A stretch of 64,000 bases of DNA, from assembly GCA_038363925.1 (NCBI GenBank), contig JAQQWL010000009.1, forward strand, positions 930,001 through 994,000, in the 5' to 3' direction. Within the stretch, counting starts at the first letter, position 1. Each line of letters opens with the position of its first letter. Position numbers and translations under genes: made by a program. Under the pieces are notes generated by a model that made no database searches, had not been told where the DNA came from, and saw only the letters and a list, made by a program, of their open reading frames with translations. This document shows positions 31,275-45,022 of this stretch, one piece after another. Origin of the DNA: Apiospora phragmitis. Lineage: Eukaryota > Ascomycota > Sordariomycetes > Amphisphaeriales > Apiosporaceae.

Positions 31275-33401
31275 TCGGCCTCATTCGGGCAATAAACCTA
31301 CAGACGGCTTTCAACAACGAAGTGTAACTTTTGCAAGGCGCTATATAAAGCCATCGGGCTGCTCACAGGCTCAGCAGGCGCATCAGAGCGATGGGCGCCA
31401 AGCGACATGCTTGACTAACTGTGGGAGACCCTCCAGATTCACCGTGACCTGGGAATCGCAGTAGTCGGCGGGGAGACTTAAGGTTCATACGTCAGAACGT
31501 CACTCATGAGCGGTGGTGGATGAGTGCTACAAGGTCGGCCGACTCCTTTTTGCATCTCCCCATGCATCATCGTATTTTTGGCTTTTTTCCCAGTCGCACT
31601 GAACTGCGCTGTTGTCCGCATAAGATCTAGCCAAGCCATGTCCGACGGCGTTGGGCCAGACATGCCTGTTATCTGTCATAGCATCATCATCACAGCAGAA
31701 CAGCAGGGTTTCGACAAACTGAGAGCCTGATCTGGACCTGGCCCTTTGCCTGCCTTCATTGCGGCACTGAAACGGACACGACTGTCTTGGAAGTAGGCCT
31801 AGTTGTAAATCGCAGCCGGAATGGTATGATTGACTGACATGACAACGACGAAGAGCGCCGCAACCACAGTGGCTGTCAGTCTAGTCTTACATAGTTGATC
31901 TACAGTACAGTTTAATCCCCGAATCATTGTATGAATGTTTTTAGGTATGCATCTATGATCCTCCGCAAGGGCCCTCGTGTAAATCTTTTCTTATGCGCCT
32001 CTGCTATGGATAGCGAAGGTACATATATATTTATCCAGCGATTCGAGTCTGCGAGTGGCTTGCTTGTTCACGTATTTTGCCCCAGAATAATACGTTATGT
32101 ATACTTGAAGCTCGACACCCACCGAACAACAACAATCCAGGGGTAAGTCATTGCGATCATGAAAGGGACTGGCCCCTCCGCATAATGCGCCAAAGGCTCC
32201 ACTTGGTCGGCACTGTACATAAATAGCGGCGTGGAGTAGAGTGCCGTGCCGTTTGGCGACAATCGTGGGAATCTTGTAGGCTAGGTCAGCACTACGAGAG
32301 CAGCCAGAAATAATACTTGAGTCAACGCATCTGCCGCTTGATTTCGGCAGACTGCATCCTCGTACTTGAATGGTTTCTCCGTTTGCCGGCTGCCTGGTTA
32401 GGGAGGTGGAACGAACGCGGGACCGGGACAAGCGATGATGAAGCTGTGATGAGATGAATCCGATCAATTAGTCAAATGGATCTGAAACAAGATTAGACGA
32501 CAATGATTGATGAACTCTGTTGAGATGCGGCGGAGGCGACAAGGTGAAACAACTTGTCAGCCACACTGAGTCGCATACCATTCATGCCAACACACGAACG
32601 TCGTGATTGGGAAGGGAACGGCATCGGACTATTGAATCTAACGCGAACCCGCCCCTGCAGGAGCACGTCAAGTCGGGACTCTTGCCGACGCGTTTCTACC
32701 CGACGCGACTCGGATTGATTGTCAGTGATAGCTTCAATGAACTCAATCACGGTGCAAGCACTCTAGGAGAAGCCACCTTGAAGGCTTGGAGAGGCTTAGA
32801 CACTTTACGTGTAACGAGGGAATGCTATTATCTAGGATACATTCAGAATAGCAGCGACTGGCAGCAAACGAAGGGACGAACGGTCAGGAACGGTACCTGC
32901 ATTAGCGGGAGCTGGACTCTAGCAACCTAGTCTTAGCCTGTCAATGTCTCCAGCGTCCCTCATGCTAAAATATGCGTTTGATCATATTGAACCTTGCCAA
33001 TGTCTAGCCAAGCCAGGGGAAGTTCGGGGTTTCCAATGGGTCTGGATCAGTTGATTTGATACATTAAATTTGATAAAGCCTGCCAACAGTCACGAACAAA
33101 GGTAGACTAATGAAGAGGATATCCACCCTTTTTCCTTCTTTCCAAGCCTGTCAAGTTCGCATCCTCATTTCCGATGTAACATCATCATCAATCATCACCG
33201 CCGCCTCTCACCCACCTCGCGCCCACCACTCCATTCCAGCTGCATCCGGCTACAGATTGCATTTGATGCACCTTCCATCCCGCCCACCTCGTGGCTAGCG
33301 GGTCAAAGACAACTTGCTTCCTTTTTCCCCTTCCCAATACAGCGACAAACAAACAAACAAACCCGACTATCACGTCTCACTTCTTCACTAAACCACTCAT
33401 C
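31275..33401. other. Intergenic region, no gene recognised
   Basis: About 2.1 kb without a supported gene. The right end is pyrimidine-rich with a (CAAA)n string at about 33345-33361, which looks like the leader of the gene starting at 33402. Confidence 0.5.
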
Positions 33402-34116
33402 ATGCTCGGAAAGTCTCACCACCGTAAGCGGCCCTCGGGTCGACCGCGTCTTCGAGCTGCTGGCAGACTTGGACGAGAACCAGATGGAGGCCTTATTACA
33501 AGAGGCCAACTCCACCATCTCGGGCAACATTGCTGTCTCTCAGGCCATCGACTTCTTCGAGCGTCCTCTCTCTCCTGAGTCCACAGCATCCACACTCCCG
33601 TCGCCGCCCACGTCGCCTCGTTCCTCCCGCCAATCCCGCCAATTCCTTACCTCGCTCTCCCCGAGGAACAGACGGAGCTCCGCCGAAGACAGAGCAACCG
33701 CATCTCTTCGGCGCCGGAACCGAGGGCCCGCACCCTCGCCCTGGAACAGGCAACTTCGTCCCCCCAACAGCAGCAAGAAGATGAACCGCGGTTACAAGAG
33801 AATCAGCCGGCCCTGGGGACTACCCTCGCCCACTGCCTCCCCGGACCTTCGCGACCTTCTTGTCGCCTATCTTTCGGGACTCTCGATGCCTCCTTCCTCA
33901 AATACCACAGCCACCAGCTCACCCGCTACGTCACAGCCCAGCTTCTCGCCCGCTTCTTCCATCTTTGAAACAATGGAATCAGAGTCCCCAGGTCTAGATC
34001 TACTAGAACCTTCGCCCCTCCGAAACAAGCGGTCAGTAGCGGCGTTTGGCAGACCTATCGAGGAGCCGGTGCACAACATCGGTGACATATTTGAGGTTCT
34101 GGGCCCATCCAATTAA
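33402..34116 (+). CDS. Hypothetical Ser/Pro-rich protein, frameshifted
   Basis: I do not recognise the family. The N-terminal part reads RVFELLADLDENQMEALLQE and SGNIAVSQAIDFFER, a folded-looking helical segment. A Ser/Pro/Arg region follows, then the end reads RPIEEPVHNIGDIFEVLG, again compact and conserved-looking. The best continuous protein uses three frame changes: one soon after the ATG at 33402, one missing C at 33659-33662 (leading into EEQTELRRRQSNRISS), and one extra T at 33872-33874 (leading into SGLSMPPSSNTTATSS). Alternatively a single frame gives a 215-residue product with a less protein-like middle. A very short 43-nt intron after MLGKSHH could also explain the first change. 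Function is unknown. Confidence 0.55.
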
Positions 34117-37100
34117 GAATGCAATATGAGGCTGCACGACATCTGAGATGCGGTGCTTGGTCCCACCACTTCTTCTCATGGCATTCGGGTCGTACCACCT
34201 GTTGATCCGACTTCAAGTTGTCCCATACGGCAAACTTCTCATTAATTACACGGCCCTCGACCTTTTTGTTTTACAGTCGTCGTGCGGTACTGGCACAGCC
34301 ATCGTCTTTCGTTACGGTAATTTTCTTTTACTCGTCGGATCCACCGAGGATCTGCTTAATGGGTTTTGGTCTGTAATTTGGAAGAAACGGCCTGGGAGCA
34401 ACTTCTACAAATTCGGCTATGACACTACACTGAGAAAAAGGCGGTACTGTAATGGGGAAAAGGGAAGACCGAAGAGGGGATGCAAAGACTGCAACATTCG
34501 CAACCGCAAGGATTGTATAATGGTGGCTCTCGTTGGGGCGTTTGAGATATGGTTTTGAACCTATTACCATACTTGCACGTATGCTCTGAGGTCTACTTGC
34601 GTTATGGAACGGCGTTCAGGTGATTGGTTTTCATGTGTACTTATTTGATTGACAAAAGATACCCTTATACATAAGCAAATAACAATGTCTATCACGGTGC
34701 TGTAATCATCGACTGTGGCCGGCCTCGATTACTTAGAGGTTTGGCTGTCACGTATGAAACACATTTCCCTCTTGCGCATGCCATTTCGGTTTTGGAAGGA
34801 TCCCAGCGTGGCGATCTTTTTGTCGATCCAAGGTCCCACACGCCCGGTCCAAGGCACATCGATCAACCTCTCAGCCGATATGGGGGTGAGCGCGCGAACA
34901 GACCCTGAATGGGCGTCTGTACCCCTGCTTCTGGGGCATAGATTTGTGGTAGAGTTCAAAGTTTATATATATGACAGTAGTCGCTGTCAAACAGATGCTC
35001 CCCTAGGGTGAACCAAATCAGGAACGGGGCAGGAGCAGAGAAATATGGTATCTCAACAATCGGGCGAGTTTTGGTTATGTAAGCTTGGACTTTCCTGCAA
35101 TGGACCGATATAAGTACCTAATATTTGTCAGATTTTATATTGGCCTCCTAGCGGATGAGACCAAATGGGGAGGAGTTCCTAATGTATCGTCATGGCCATA
35201 TTTTGCCCCTGCTTCTCATCCCTCTCACCCCATGCGTAAAGATGGCATTTAAGTCCTCGGTACTCGGGCCGACGTCCATACTCAGGTGTACAGCCCTGGA
35301 TGAAATGCTGTCATCTATCACTTATAGTTCTCAGATGAGACACAAGGAGGTTGTATATTGACCTGGATACTTGAGTCCAAAACGATGGCAATGCAATGAG
35401 TATTTACACTCTTCACTCTGTTTACAATGTATGACCTCTCAGAAACTGCGAAAAAGACATATCTAGCACCTCCATGTCGCTGAGAATATATATATAAGAA
35501 AGATCGAGGCTCGACCGGGCGTTCTTTGGCAGAACTAAAAATTGGCATTAAAACAATTATATAACAAGGGTGGTATCAAGAGAAAGCACCAAATCACCCC
35601 TATCGGACGTGTCACCTACTCCTTGCGGGAGCGATCTTGGACCCGGAGAGACCCATTGGCCGTTGGGGTAATGCGTCCAGATCTCCTGCCGGTTGTAGCA
35701 GGAGGTGCATTCCTTGGTATCATGTCCACAGACGTGACAGCAGCGTGGGCTGTGTCCAGTTAGTAGTCTTGATTTACCGGAGCAAGATGCAGGCATCGAG
35801 AAGATAAGGGGGGGTGGAGAGGCCGAGAGTAACTTACTGGTATCTCTTGTCGTTGTTGGTATCACACGTGAGTCCCGTGTATGGGTTGATACTGCAACAG
35901 CTCCATGTTTCCACCCTGATTTTGGTGGTATCTGAGTTATAGCTGCTGCTGCTGCTGCTCTTCTTGCCCATGGTTTCTCTGGTGACTTCTAACGCCCCCA
36001 GGACATGCCGTAACATGGATATAGAATGCCCGGTTCTGACATGGTTGTGGTGGTGAGGCACCATACTGTATATATAATCGTTTCTCTGCCGCTTCTTTGT
36101 AGGAGTTGGATAGAAGTAAGACGACTTATTATTGACGTATACAATATTGGAGGCCGAGGTGGAAGAATGCCTTTATCAATTGTTGTCACCCAAGGCAAGA
36201 AAGGGTTTAACTAGAAGGAACCCGGTGGGTAGAGAGGAAAAGATGGGAATGGTGAGAATGCAACGGATTCTATAAGTCTTACGCAACATGATGCTGGACA
36301 CAAAGGCAATATTAGAGTTCGACATGACCTCAAACCTCCCTGAGTGCATTGCATTGGGGTGAAGAAACTGTGAGTAGTGGCCATTCCAATTTCAGTGTTA
36401 AATGTTCCGATTGGAAATGGATCACGGCCCGGAGATGGTGATTTCTCGTCCAGGTGTAAAAGTGGCTCTGATAGTGGAATATTCCGCAGAGCATTCATTG
36501 CGATGCTAACCTCCCCATGCCCGACGCATTGCTCCTGGATGCATACTTTAGCCTTGGAGTATAGCCTCGTGTTCCAGAGTTAGTGGACTAGTAGAATGCA
36601 AGAGAATAGAAGGGCCCATTTGATACAAGTTGCAAGCAGTTTGCCTAGTATCAATCACCCGAAGGCATACAAACGCAGCCACATGTGCCTCTAATACCCC
36701 AGCTCGAATAGGGGTAGCTCGTATATTTATTAACCTATTATCTCAGCTCATTGATAAAAACTCATGTCTCCCAGTTTACGTCTTCTATATGATCCACAAG
36801 TTGGCAACTCTGAAGCATCGAGCACTTGCTGCCGAGGTGAAGAATGGTCTTTCCTCGAGGTCATACTAAAATAGTTGGCTAGGATTGAGACATGTGCACG
36901 ACGAAGCCGGCGTGGAAATGCAAATGCGCATAGATGCACCATACTCACAACCTCTGGCGACACAGATATTAGGTAAGTAACCAGAGGCCGGCGTTTGATA
37001 CATACCGATTCAATAATGAGTGTCACTGAGAGAAGAATAATGGTTCAATACGCCACAGATTCATTTATTTGTTAGCCACACGTGGCAGCTCCCCTTGCCT

Positions 37101-37738
37101 TTGTGCTTATCTTTAGTGGCGATCTCTTTTACTGTAGCTGCCCAGCTGACAGTGGGGGTAGCAGTGGTAGGTGCTGCTAACATTAGCATTCTCTCAGCTG
37201 TAGCAGTACCATATGAAACTCCACTGGAAGCGGCTGGCCGGCATGTCGGGGACATGATGACCCCAAGTACCCGAATTCCCAGCCAGGTTGATGCACGCAA
37301 AGGAAGAACCCGTCCGATTAAATAATAAATGATTTCAACGTGAGGTCTGATGCTGGCGTCGAGGATACAGCTTACATGTATCTGTAATCGGCTGCCTAGC
37401 ACGCGACGACGTAACAAAATATCATTACCCACCAAGCTGCCACATATTCATTTACTGTACACTGAGTCGCATGAAACTCCTAGCCTCTTCGACGGCTCTC
37501 GACTCCTCATTCTTCATCTTTGTTACCTTTCTTGAACCCATTAGAGGACCCAGGAGTGTCCCCAATACATTACACTGCTCCATACCACACCTACACTCAT
37601 TGCACTGCACTTGCAGACGATTTGCAGCCAAGCTACATCCAACCTTCCACCAATCCGAACCTTCTGATTCAAAGTACCCGTGCTTTCCAACCCGAACCAC
37701 AATTATCGAATCCATCTTGGGCATGAACCCGATACGGG
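34117..37738. other. Intergenic region, no gene recognised
   Basis: About 3.6 kb, AT-richer than the coding parts, holding only short frames. Several T-rich and TATATA strings occur, but no RNA gene, repeat family or protein domain is recognised. The right end includes the leader of the Neo1 gene. Confidence 0.5.
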
Positions 37739-40700
37739 ATGCCACCAACAAGTCCTTATCGCGCAACCGAGCCTCCAGATTCACCAGTCCATGATTCTGA
37801 CTCGGATGCCGACCTCGACCTCGACCTCCAGGAACTAGACCCGAACACGGCCTCCGAAGCCACCGCCGCCAAAATTCTAGGTCAGAAGACGAGCCCGGAA
37901 CAAAGAGCGCCACGCATAGCGCTCCGGAATCTGCGTATGGGGGGCCTGCGGCGAGGCGGCAGGTCGACCCGCGGCTATGGCGAACTCGGCTACGGGGCCG
38001 ACGGGGACGAGGATGCCATGGGTCTCCTCGACGACGGTCAAGAGCAGCGTTACTCCGACGGCAGCGGAAACGGCGCCGACGATGCCCCCCTCCCTGACGA
38101 GCACGGCACCCGCCAACAACGACCCGTGGCGAAGGACAGACTGGGCCGGGTGAGCGCGGCGATGCGGCTACCCAGTTTCATGTCCACCGGCAGCGCCAAC
38201 AACCCCAACGAAGATGAGGGCAGCGAGCAGGAGGACAACGACCCTTCGGCCTCCAGGTCTGTGGCTGTCGGCTCGACCCAATCGACCCGCTTTCCACCGA
38301 ATATCGTATCGAATGCCAAATACACCGCCTTCACCTTCTTACCTGTAACATTATACAACGAATTCTCCTTCTTCTTCAACATGTATTTCTTGCTGGTGGC
38401 GCTCTCACAGGCTATCCCAGCCCTGAGGATAGGCTATCTTTCCACATATGTTGCGCCGCTGGCCTTTGTTTTGTTCATTACAATGGGGAAGGAAGCATAC
38501 GACGACATCGAGCGGCGGCGGCGGGACAATGAAGCGAACTCGGAGGCATATGCCGTGTTACAATTCGACGAGCCCGGCTCACGCAGCGTTCAACCGTCAC
38601 GCTCTCCCAGGAAGCTGAAATCGTCAACCTTGAAGAAAAAGGGGCGGCGTCAGGACCGAGATCGGCTGTCGGATATCCAAGAAGAGGAAGAGCAGATGCA
38701 GTGCGAAGGCCGTGGCCAACCTTCGTCTTCAGTCCGCGAAATTAGCAAAAAGGCCCGCGATTTGCGAGTGGGAGACGTTCTGAAACTGAGCAGGGGTCAA
38801 CGTGTCCCAGCCGACGTTGTGGTGCTAAAGTGCTCTTCGGTGGAAAACCTTAATACCCCTTCGAAGCTACCAGTCGTCGAGGAGGAATCGCTACTCGTCG
38901 ACACGGATGCCAACGATTCAACACCAGGGAAAGGAAAAGGGGTCGATCAGGGCGATGCAGGTGGCGAAAACAGCTCTACTGGGGAGACCTTCATCCGGAC
39001 AGACCAACTTGATGGCGAGACAGACTGGAAGCTACGACTGGCATCTCCCCTGACGCAAAACCTGCCTCTTGAAGAATTTGTTCGTCTTCGAGTGATAGGA
39101 GGAAAGCCGGACAAGAAGGTTAACGAGTTTGCTGGGACTGTGGATTTGGTGCCCTCGCGGCAAGAAGCAGCCAATCCGCATGTCGATGGCAATAATGATC
39201 CAGATAAGAACAACTCGGCTGGCTTATCGATCGACAATACAGCTTGGGCGAATACGGTCATCGCCTCACAGGCCATTACTTTGGCAGTCATTGTGTACAC
39301 CGGACCACAGACACGGTCTGCATTGTCCACTGCTCCATCACGGTCCAAGACGGGACTGCTTGAGTATGAGATCAACTCTCTCACCAAGATCCTCTGCGCA
39401 TTGACTTTGGCCTTATCTGTCATCCTAGTGGCCTTGGAAGGATTTGGTAACACAGATGGAAACACTTGGTATATCAAAATCATGCGCTTCCTGGTGCTCT
39501 TCTCGACAATTGTTCCCATCAGTCTCCGAGTCAACCTAGACATGGGGAAGAGCGCATACTCTCGATTCATCCAGCGCGATTCAGGCATTCCTGGCGCGGT
39601 AGTCCGAACCAGCACTATACCAGAAGATCTGGGTCGAATCGAATACCTGCTGAGTGATAAAACCGGGACTCTCACCCAAAACGACATGGAGATGAAGAAG
39701 ATCCATGTTGGGACTGTGTCTTATGCTAACGATGTCATGGATGAAGTGACATCCTATGTCAAACATGGATTCACTCCCCAAACAACCAAGCTCTGGTCAC
39801 TCCTTCCTCGGCTTATACCACAACTTCCGGCGTCACAGCAACTCGGCAAAGGCGTGAGATTGGTTCAAGAGTACGCGATGTCGTGCTCGCTCTTGCGTTG
39901 TGTCACAATGTTACCCCCACTACCGACGAGGAAGACGGCCAGACGGTCACATCATACCAAGCGTCGTCACCAGATGAAATAGCCATTGTACGCTGGACCG
40001 AATCCGTTGGTCTTCGGCTTGCTTACCGTGACCGCAAGAGCATGACCTTGGAGTCGACGGTGACGGGCGAGATATTGGTTCAAGTGAAGGTCCTTGAAGT
40101 GTTCCCATTCACGTCCGAGGGGAAACGTATGGGCATCATTGTCTACTTCTGCGAACAGAAGAACGCCCCGGCCAACCTGGACAGCGGTGAAATATGGTTT
40201 TATCAGAAGGGTGCCGACACAGTCATGACCTCCATCGTAGCTGCGAACGACTGGCTGGATGAGGAGACGGCGAACATGGCACGAGAAGGTCTGAGAACTC
40301 TCGTGGTGGGTCGCAAGAAGCTATCAAATGGCCAATACCGCGAGTTCTACAACAGTTACCAGGAAGCATCTTTGGCCATTAATGGCCGTGATGCCGGGAT
40401 GCAGCGAGTTGCTTCACAGTATCTTGAGCGTGATCTCGAGTTACTAGGCGTGACTGGAGTTGAAGACAAACTGCAGCGAGACGTCAAACCATCCTTGGAA
40501 TTGCTACGCAATGCCGGGGTCAAGATCTGGATGTTAACGGGAGACAAGGTCGAAACAGCAAGATGTGTTGCCGTCAGCTCCAAGCTGGTTGCTCGCGGGC
40601 AGTACATCTATGTGGTCACCAAACTTAAGAGGAAAGATAACGCTCAAGACCACCTTGACTTCTTGAGAAGCAAAACTGACGCCTGCCTGCTCATCGATGG

Positions 40701-41707
40701 CGAGAGCTTGGCGATGTTCTTGACGCATTTCCGAACCGAATTCGTCTCGGTGGCCGTACTGTTACCCACTGTTGTGGCCTGTCGATGCTCCCCTACCCAA
40801 AAGGCGGAAGTCGCCAAGCTCATTCGGGAGTACACCAAGAAGCGGGTGTGCTGCATTGGCGACGGTGGAAATGACGTGTCGATGATCCAAGCCGCCGACG
40901 TTGGTGTTGGTATCGTCGGAAAGGAGGGGCGACAAGCAAGTCTCGCAGCCGATTTTTCCATTGAGCAGTTCTGTCACTTGACCAAGCTGCTTGTCTGGCA
41001 TGGCCGAAACAGCTACAAACGGAGTGCTAAGCTTGCCCAGTTTGTCATTCATCGTGGTCTCATCGTGGCTGTGTGCCAGACTATGTACAGCATTGCAATC
41101 AAATTCGAGCCTGAGGGTTTGTACAAAGACTGGCTTCTGGTCGGATATGCGACGGTTTACACAGCAGGTCCAGTCTTGTCCCTGGTTTTGGACAAAGACG
41201 TCGATGAGAACCTCGCGAACCTCTACCCTGAACTGTACAAGGAACTTACGTCAGGCCGCTCGCTGTCTTACCGTACCTTCTTCGTCTGGGTATTTGTGTC
41301 CATCTACCAGGGTGGCATGATCCAGGGCCTCTCGCAGATTCTGACCGAAGTCGACGGACCCAGGATGGTGGCTGTCAGCTACACTGTGCTTGTTCTCAAC
41401 GAGCTGCTCATGGTGGCCATTGAGATCACGACCTGGCACCCGACGATGATTTTCGCCATTGTTGGCACCTTCTTGTTCTATGCAGGATCCGTGCCTTTCC
41501 TGGGCAGGTACTTTGATCTCGACTTTGTACTCACACTGTAAGTTCTAATCTATTCTAGAAAGCTATTCACTGTACTGACCAGCCTTCCAGGGGTTTCCTT
41601 TGGCGAGTGCTTGCCATAGGGGCCATCTCCCTGGTTCCTCGTACGCGGGCAAGTTGATTAGGAGGACGATGAAGCCGCCGTCGTATCGGAAGGTCCAAGG
41701 GATTTAA
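37739..41707 (+). CDS. NEO1: Neo1-type P4-ATPase (phospholipid flippase), frameshifted
   Basis: A P-type ATPase of the Neo1/ATP9 group, which maintains aminophospholipid asymmetry in Golgi and endosome membranes. The corrected length is about 1,305 residues. Motifs in order: the N-terminal acidic cytosolic region; the first membrane pair (FTFLPVTLYNEFSFFFNMYF); the actuator loop with DQLDGETDWKLR; membrane segments before the phosphorylation site DKTGTLTQND (Asp near residue 640); the nucleotide domain with YQASSPDEIAIV and FYQKGADTVM; TGDK; the hinge GDGGNDVSMIQAADVGVGI; and six C-terminal membrane helices. A basic insertion lies in the actuator domain. Two single C are missing: at 39786-39787, where HGFTPQTT must join ALVTPSSAY, and at 41637-41638. 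A 53-nt intron at 41538-41590 precedes the last exon, which ends KPPSYRKVQGI. Confidence 0.93.
41538..41590 (+). other. Last intron of NEO1
   Basis: Donor GTAAGTTC, branch TACTGACC and acceptor TTCCAG. It joins DLDFVLTL to GFLWRVL in frame. Confidence 0.88.
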
Positions 41708-44700
41708 AAGGAGAAAGGAGGAGACATGACTACTGGGTAGGAACATTTTTAAAGAGCCTATCTAACTCTGGTGCTTCGTTCGCATTGGGTCGGCGTTAGC
41801 GAGGGATGATTGATGTATTCTTCTTTTGTTTTGGGGGTTCTTCTTTTATGTTACACAGCAAGCATAGCATTAGCCCGTTTCTGTAGACTTCGAGCTGAGC
41901 GCCTTCATGCGGTAGACCAATGCAAGTTTCGAATACCCATCAACCTGACTGATATCTTGCGGAGGGAATATGCCACGTCGTAAGGGTAAGTAAAGTACCC
42001 CTGTCAGGCAGTATAGTTAGTTTCGCTCGGGTCACAATTCAGAGTGAGGAGGGTATCCCTCTTCCCGGGTGTATCGCCACCTGTATCGCCGTGACTAACC
42101 TAAGATATATTTGAATACCTGGCAGGGGATCATTTGTTTATGCTTGCCACGTGGTACAATCTCTCGGCCATGAAAGGGCCGTAGTCGCTGGTAGTACTAT
42201 ACTGACTTTTGCTGTCGTTTTATGCTTGTACGACTGAAGCTGCCTGCTAAGACTTGAGCCGAGGCCCAGCTATTCACTATCATTGGATGGATACAGCCAT
42301 TGCGTGGTGGTATCCCAGTGGCGTTCTGGGGACAATGGTATCCAACGCCAACGCGCCAACCCCGCAGAAAGGAGAGCACATGGCTTCGGATGGTGTCGAG
42401 ACTATGGAGAAGGTGGTGGAGGGGGCGGGAGCTATGACCATTGAGATTTCGTCATTCTTAGTTAAGCGCCAGCCGACTGGAGCTCTTTCCGGGGCTATGG
42501 GCTCCAAGCAAAAATGGCACGGCACGAGACAGCCCAGTGGGTCCAGTGGGGACACGAATCAGCCAACCTTTTAAACAATCATGAACAGGAGTGACAATGG
42601 CCGAGAACATATGAGAAATGTACTCCGATCACACTTCTAACGTTTATTCGAGAGCTTATATGGTGTATATCGGATTGTAGTGGTATAAGCTTCGGTGCTG
42701 GATCTGGTTAGTCCGGAGTCTTGTCCCGAGCACTTCTGGACTTGAGGCCCAGTCCAGTGGCTGGCCCACTACCCACTCCCCCAAGCGAGACGAGAGATTT
42801 GGTTCGGTGCTTTGGTGGGATGGCAAGACAGAAATCTTCCCACCCATAGACACCCGACGTCACGGACTGAGTAATGTTGGGTAGATCGCAAGAGCAGATC
42901 CCGGAAGACTCAATCAAGTTCGTTGTTTTTTTCACATAGTCAATCATGTGTTCAATGTTCGCGTATTTGTGTGTGTGCATCTATGCTTGGCAGATCAACT
43001 TGGCGACAGGCCTGTATGCACAATACATGTAGCAATATACTGGACATGATATTGCTACAAGAGCAAGCACTGCAGAGACATTGGCATGCAGTAATCTCGA
43101 TGTTGGCAATTGGCCTTAAGCTAGCAGCTATGTACATACAACCCTCCTTGGGATACTGTGGCACCATCTGCACCGACTGGGGGGTCAAGCATAAGCGGGC
43201 TCGAACATGATGTCTGTTCGGGTGCAGAGTCACTAGATCATAGAGAGAAAATGGCCAGACAACCGTCTGTCTCCCCGTACCTACACTGTTTGAGCGGGAA
43301 TTGAAATGAATGGGAACTTTCGTTTGCTTATTCAGCTGCTGCTGCTATGCGGCGGGTAAAACGACATCATCTTAGGCCTGGAACTGATGATGATCGAAAG
43401 ACAGGTTTGGCACCATCCGTTTATGATGTGTGCCGTATCTACAACCCCAAGCTCGTAACTGGAAGGACGGCATGAGGATCAACGGGGAAAAATGGTCATT
43501 TGCCCTGTGCTGAGCTGAAATCTGATTCCAGACTCAGACTCAGGTACTCGATAAAACTCAACGGCCTGGGCTGGGCGTGCGGCCAAGCGACAAGCGAAAG
43601 TAGACAGGGGTGAAGTATGCATGCTTTTTTTCGTCATCACCAGTTTTTTTTTGTTAGCATCTCATCGCACTTTCGTTAGATATCGGGCGGTGGACGGGGC
43701 TCTGGTGCTAACAAGGGCTACTTACCTAGTCCCGCAATCAGATCCAGCTAAGGACGAACCCCCCGCCCAATCCCCCCATGGGTAAGATGAGGTTAGGCCA
43801 ATCCGCAGGCACCCGGCTGGGGTTATTTAGGTGGTTCCGTCTTGCCCATTGCCCAACCACCGAGCTACAATTGCTGCCAGGCCTGCCCTAGTCGCTGGAG
43901 TGGGGTCTCTGGGGGGTCGTTGGGATAGCTCTGTCTCGCTGGCTTTCCGTGCTGGGCAATGGGCACAAACAACATCACTCTAGACCTCCCAGCTCTGATC
44001 GGTGGTACCTTTGCAAGCTGCAAGAGGGATGGCATGCACTAAAATGCCCCGAGATAATTGGCCGCAGTAGGGAGAGAGCTCAGATGCACAGTGACACCAT
44101 CGCCTGCACAGTTGGGTTGGGCCGTCTTTTTTAGAGGAGAGCTCGACAATGGGCGGTTGTTTCGACTGTTCTGCGTACAGTACAGTACACACACTCTCTC
44201 TGAGAGCGAGCAAAGAGGCGACGGAGCTCTCAACCTTGAAGACAGACAGGCGACCAACATGCATTGGGATGGATACTACTTCGGTCTCTCCTCCTTCCAC
44301 TCCGTCTTCAATCTCCGCCTCCACCTCGCTGCTACCTCCACTGTCTCCAGCTTTCCTGCTGTAACTCTGTAAGTCGTATTTCCCTCTTTCCCATCCTCTC
44401 CCACATACCACATCACCTTCTTCTTAGATCTCGTGGTTGTTGCACGTGAAGTGAAAGCTGTTGTTTGGTTCTTCAGCAATTGGAAGGCCTCTTTCTCGAT
44501 CTCTCTCGTACCCTTCCCCGAGAGCTTTTCTCTGATTCCAGACTCCTCTTTACCTTTTTTTCTCTTTCTCTCAAAGCCGATCAAGGAGTGACGTCTAGTT
44601 TCAAGCCCGGTAAGTAAGCAAGCGAGGGAGCTCTCTCTCTCTAATCACCTCGGACCGGGGTCTCTCCCTCCGTTTATCCTTCGCATTTTTTATTCCTTTA

Positions 44701-45022
44701 GTTGCGTGCCTCGGATCGGGATTGCCTTCTACTGGCATTTGGATCTTGGAAGGTTCTCTTATCCACACTGCATCACTCTTCCTGCCTTGCTTAGTTTCCA
44801 CAGTTGGGTGAGGTCCGAGTCCAAAACCCGGGTCTTGGAAAGCTGCGTGAACAAAGTCAAAAAACTTATTTCATCCTCTTTTACCAACTCGTCCTGCGCG
44901 CATTGGACTAACACGATCGTCTTCTCTAATCTTGTAGCCCTCCTACCTTTTAACCAACTCCTTCTTCGCTCACCCTTCGGTCTCTTTACCTGGCTTTCCG
45001 CAGCTTGTCGTCGGCAGTCAGT
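41708..45022. other. Intergenic region and long glycogen synthase leader
   Basis: About 3.3 kb without a recognised gene. The left part should hold the NEO1 3' end. From about 44.2 kb on the plus strand becomes strongly CT-rich, as in long fungal 5' leaders, and contains several upstream ATG codons and candidate leader introns (one listed separately). Confidence 0.5.
44610..44701 (+). other. Candidate 5'-leader intron of glycogen synthase gene
   Basis: Donor GTAAGTAAG, an internal CTAATCACC branch-like site, and a T-rich tract ending in TTTAG. A second candidate (GTAAGTCG to TTCTTAG, 44369-44427) lies upstream. Both would be spliced out before the start codon; transcript data are needed to confirm either one. 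Confidence 0.45.

Noticed and set aside
38947..39687. 246-codon antisense frame inside NEO1
   Set aside because: It lies wholly inside a P4-ATPase gene with clear motifs on the other strand.
42254..42574. 106-codon open frame downstream of NEO1
   Set aside because: It has no conserved features or splice context, and a similar-sized frame exists on the opposite strand, so neither can be preferred.
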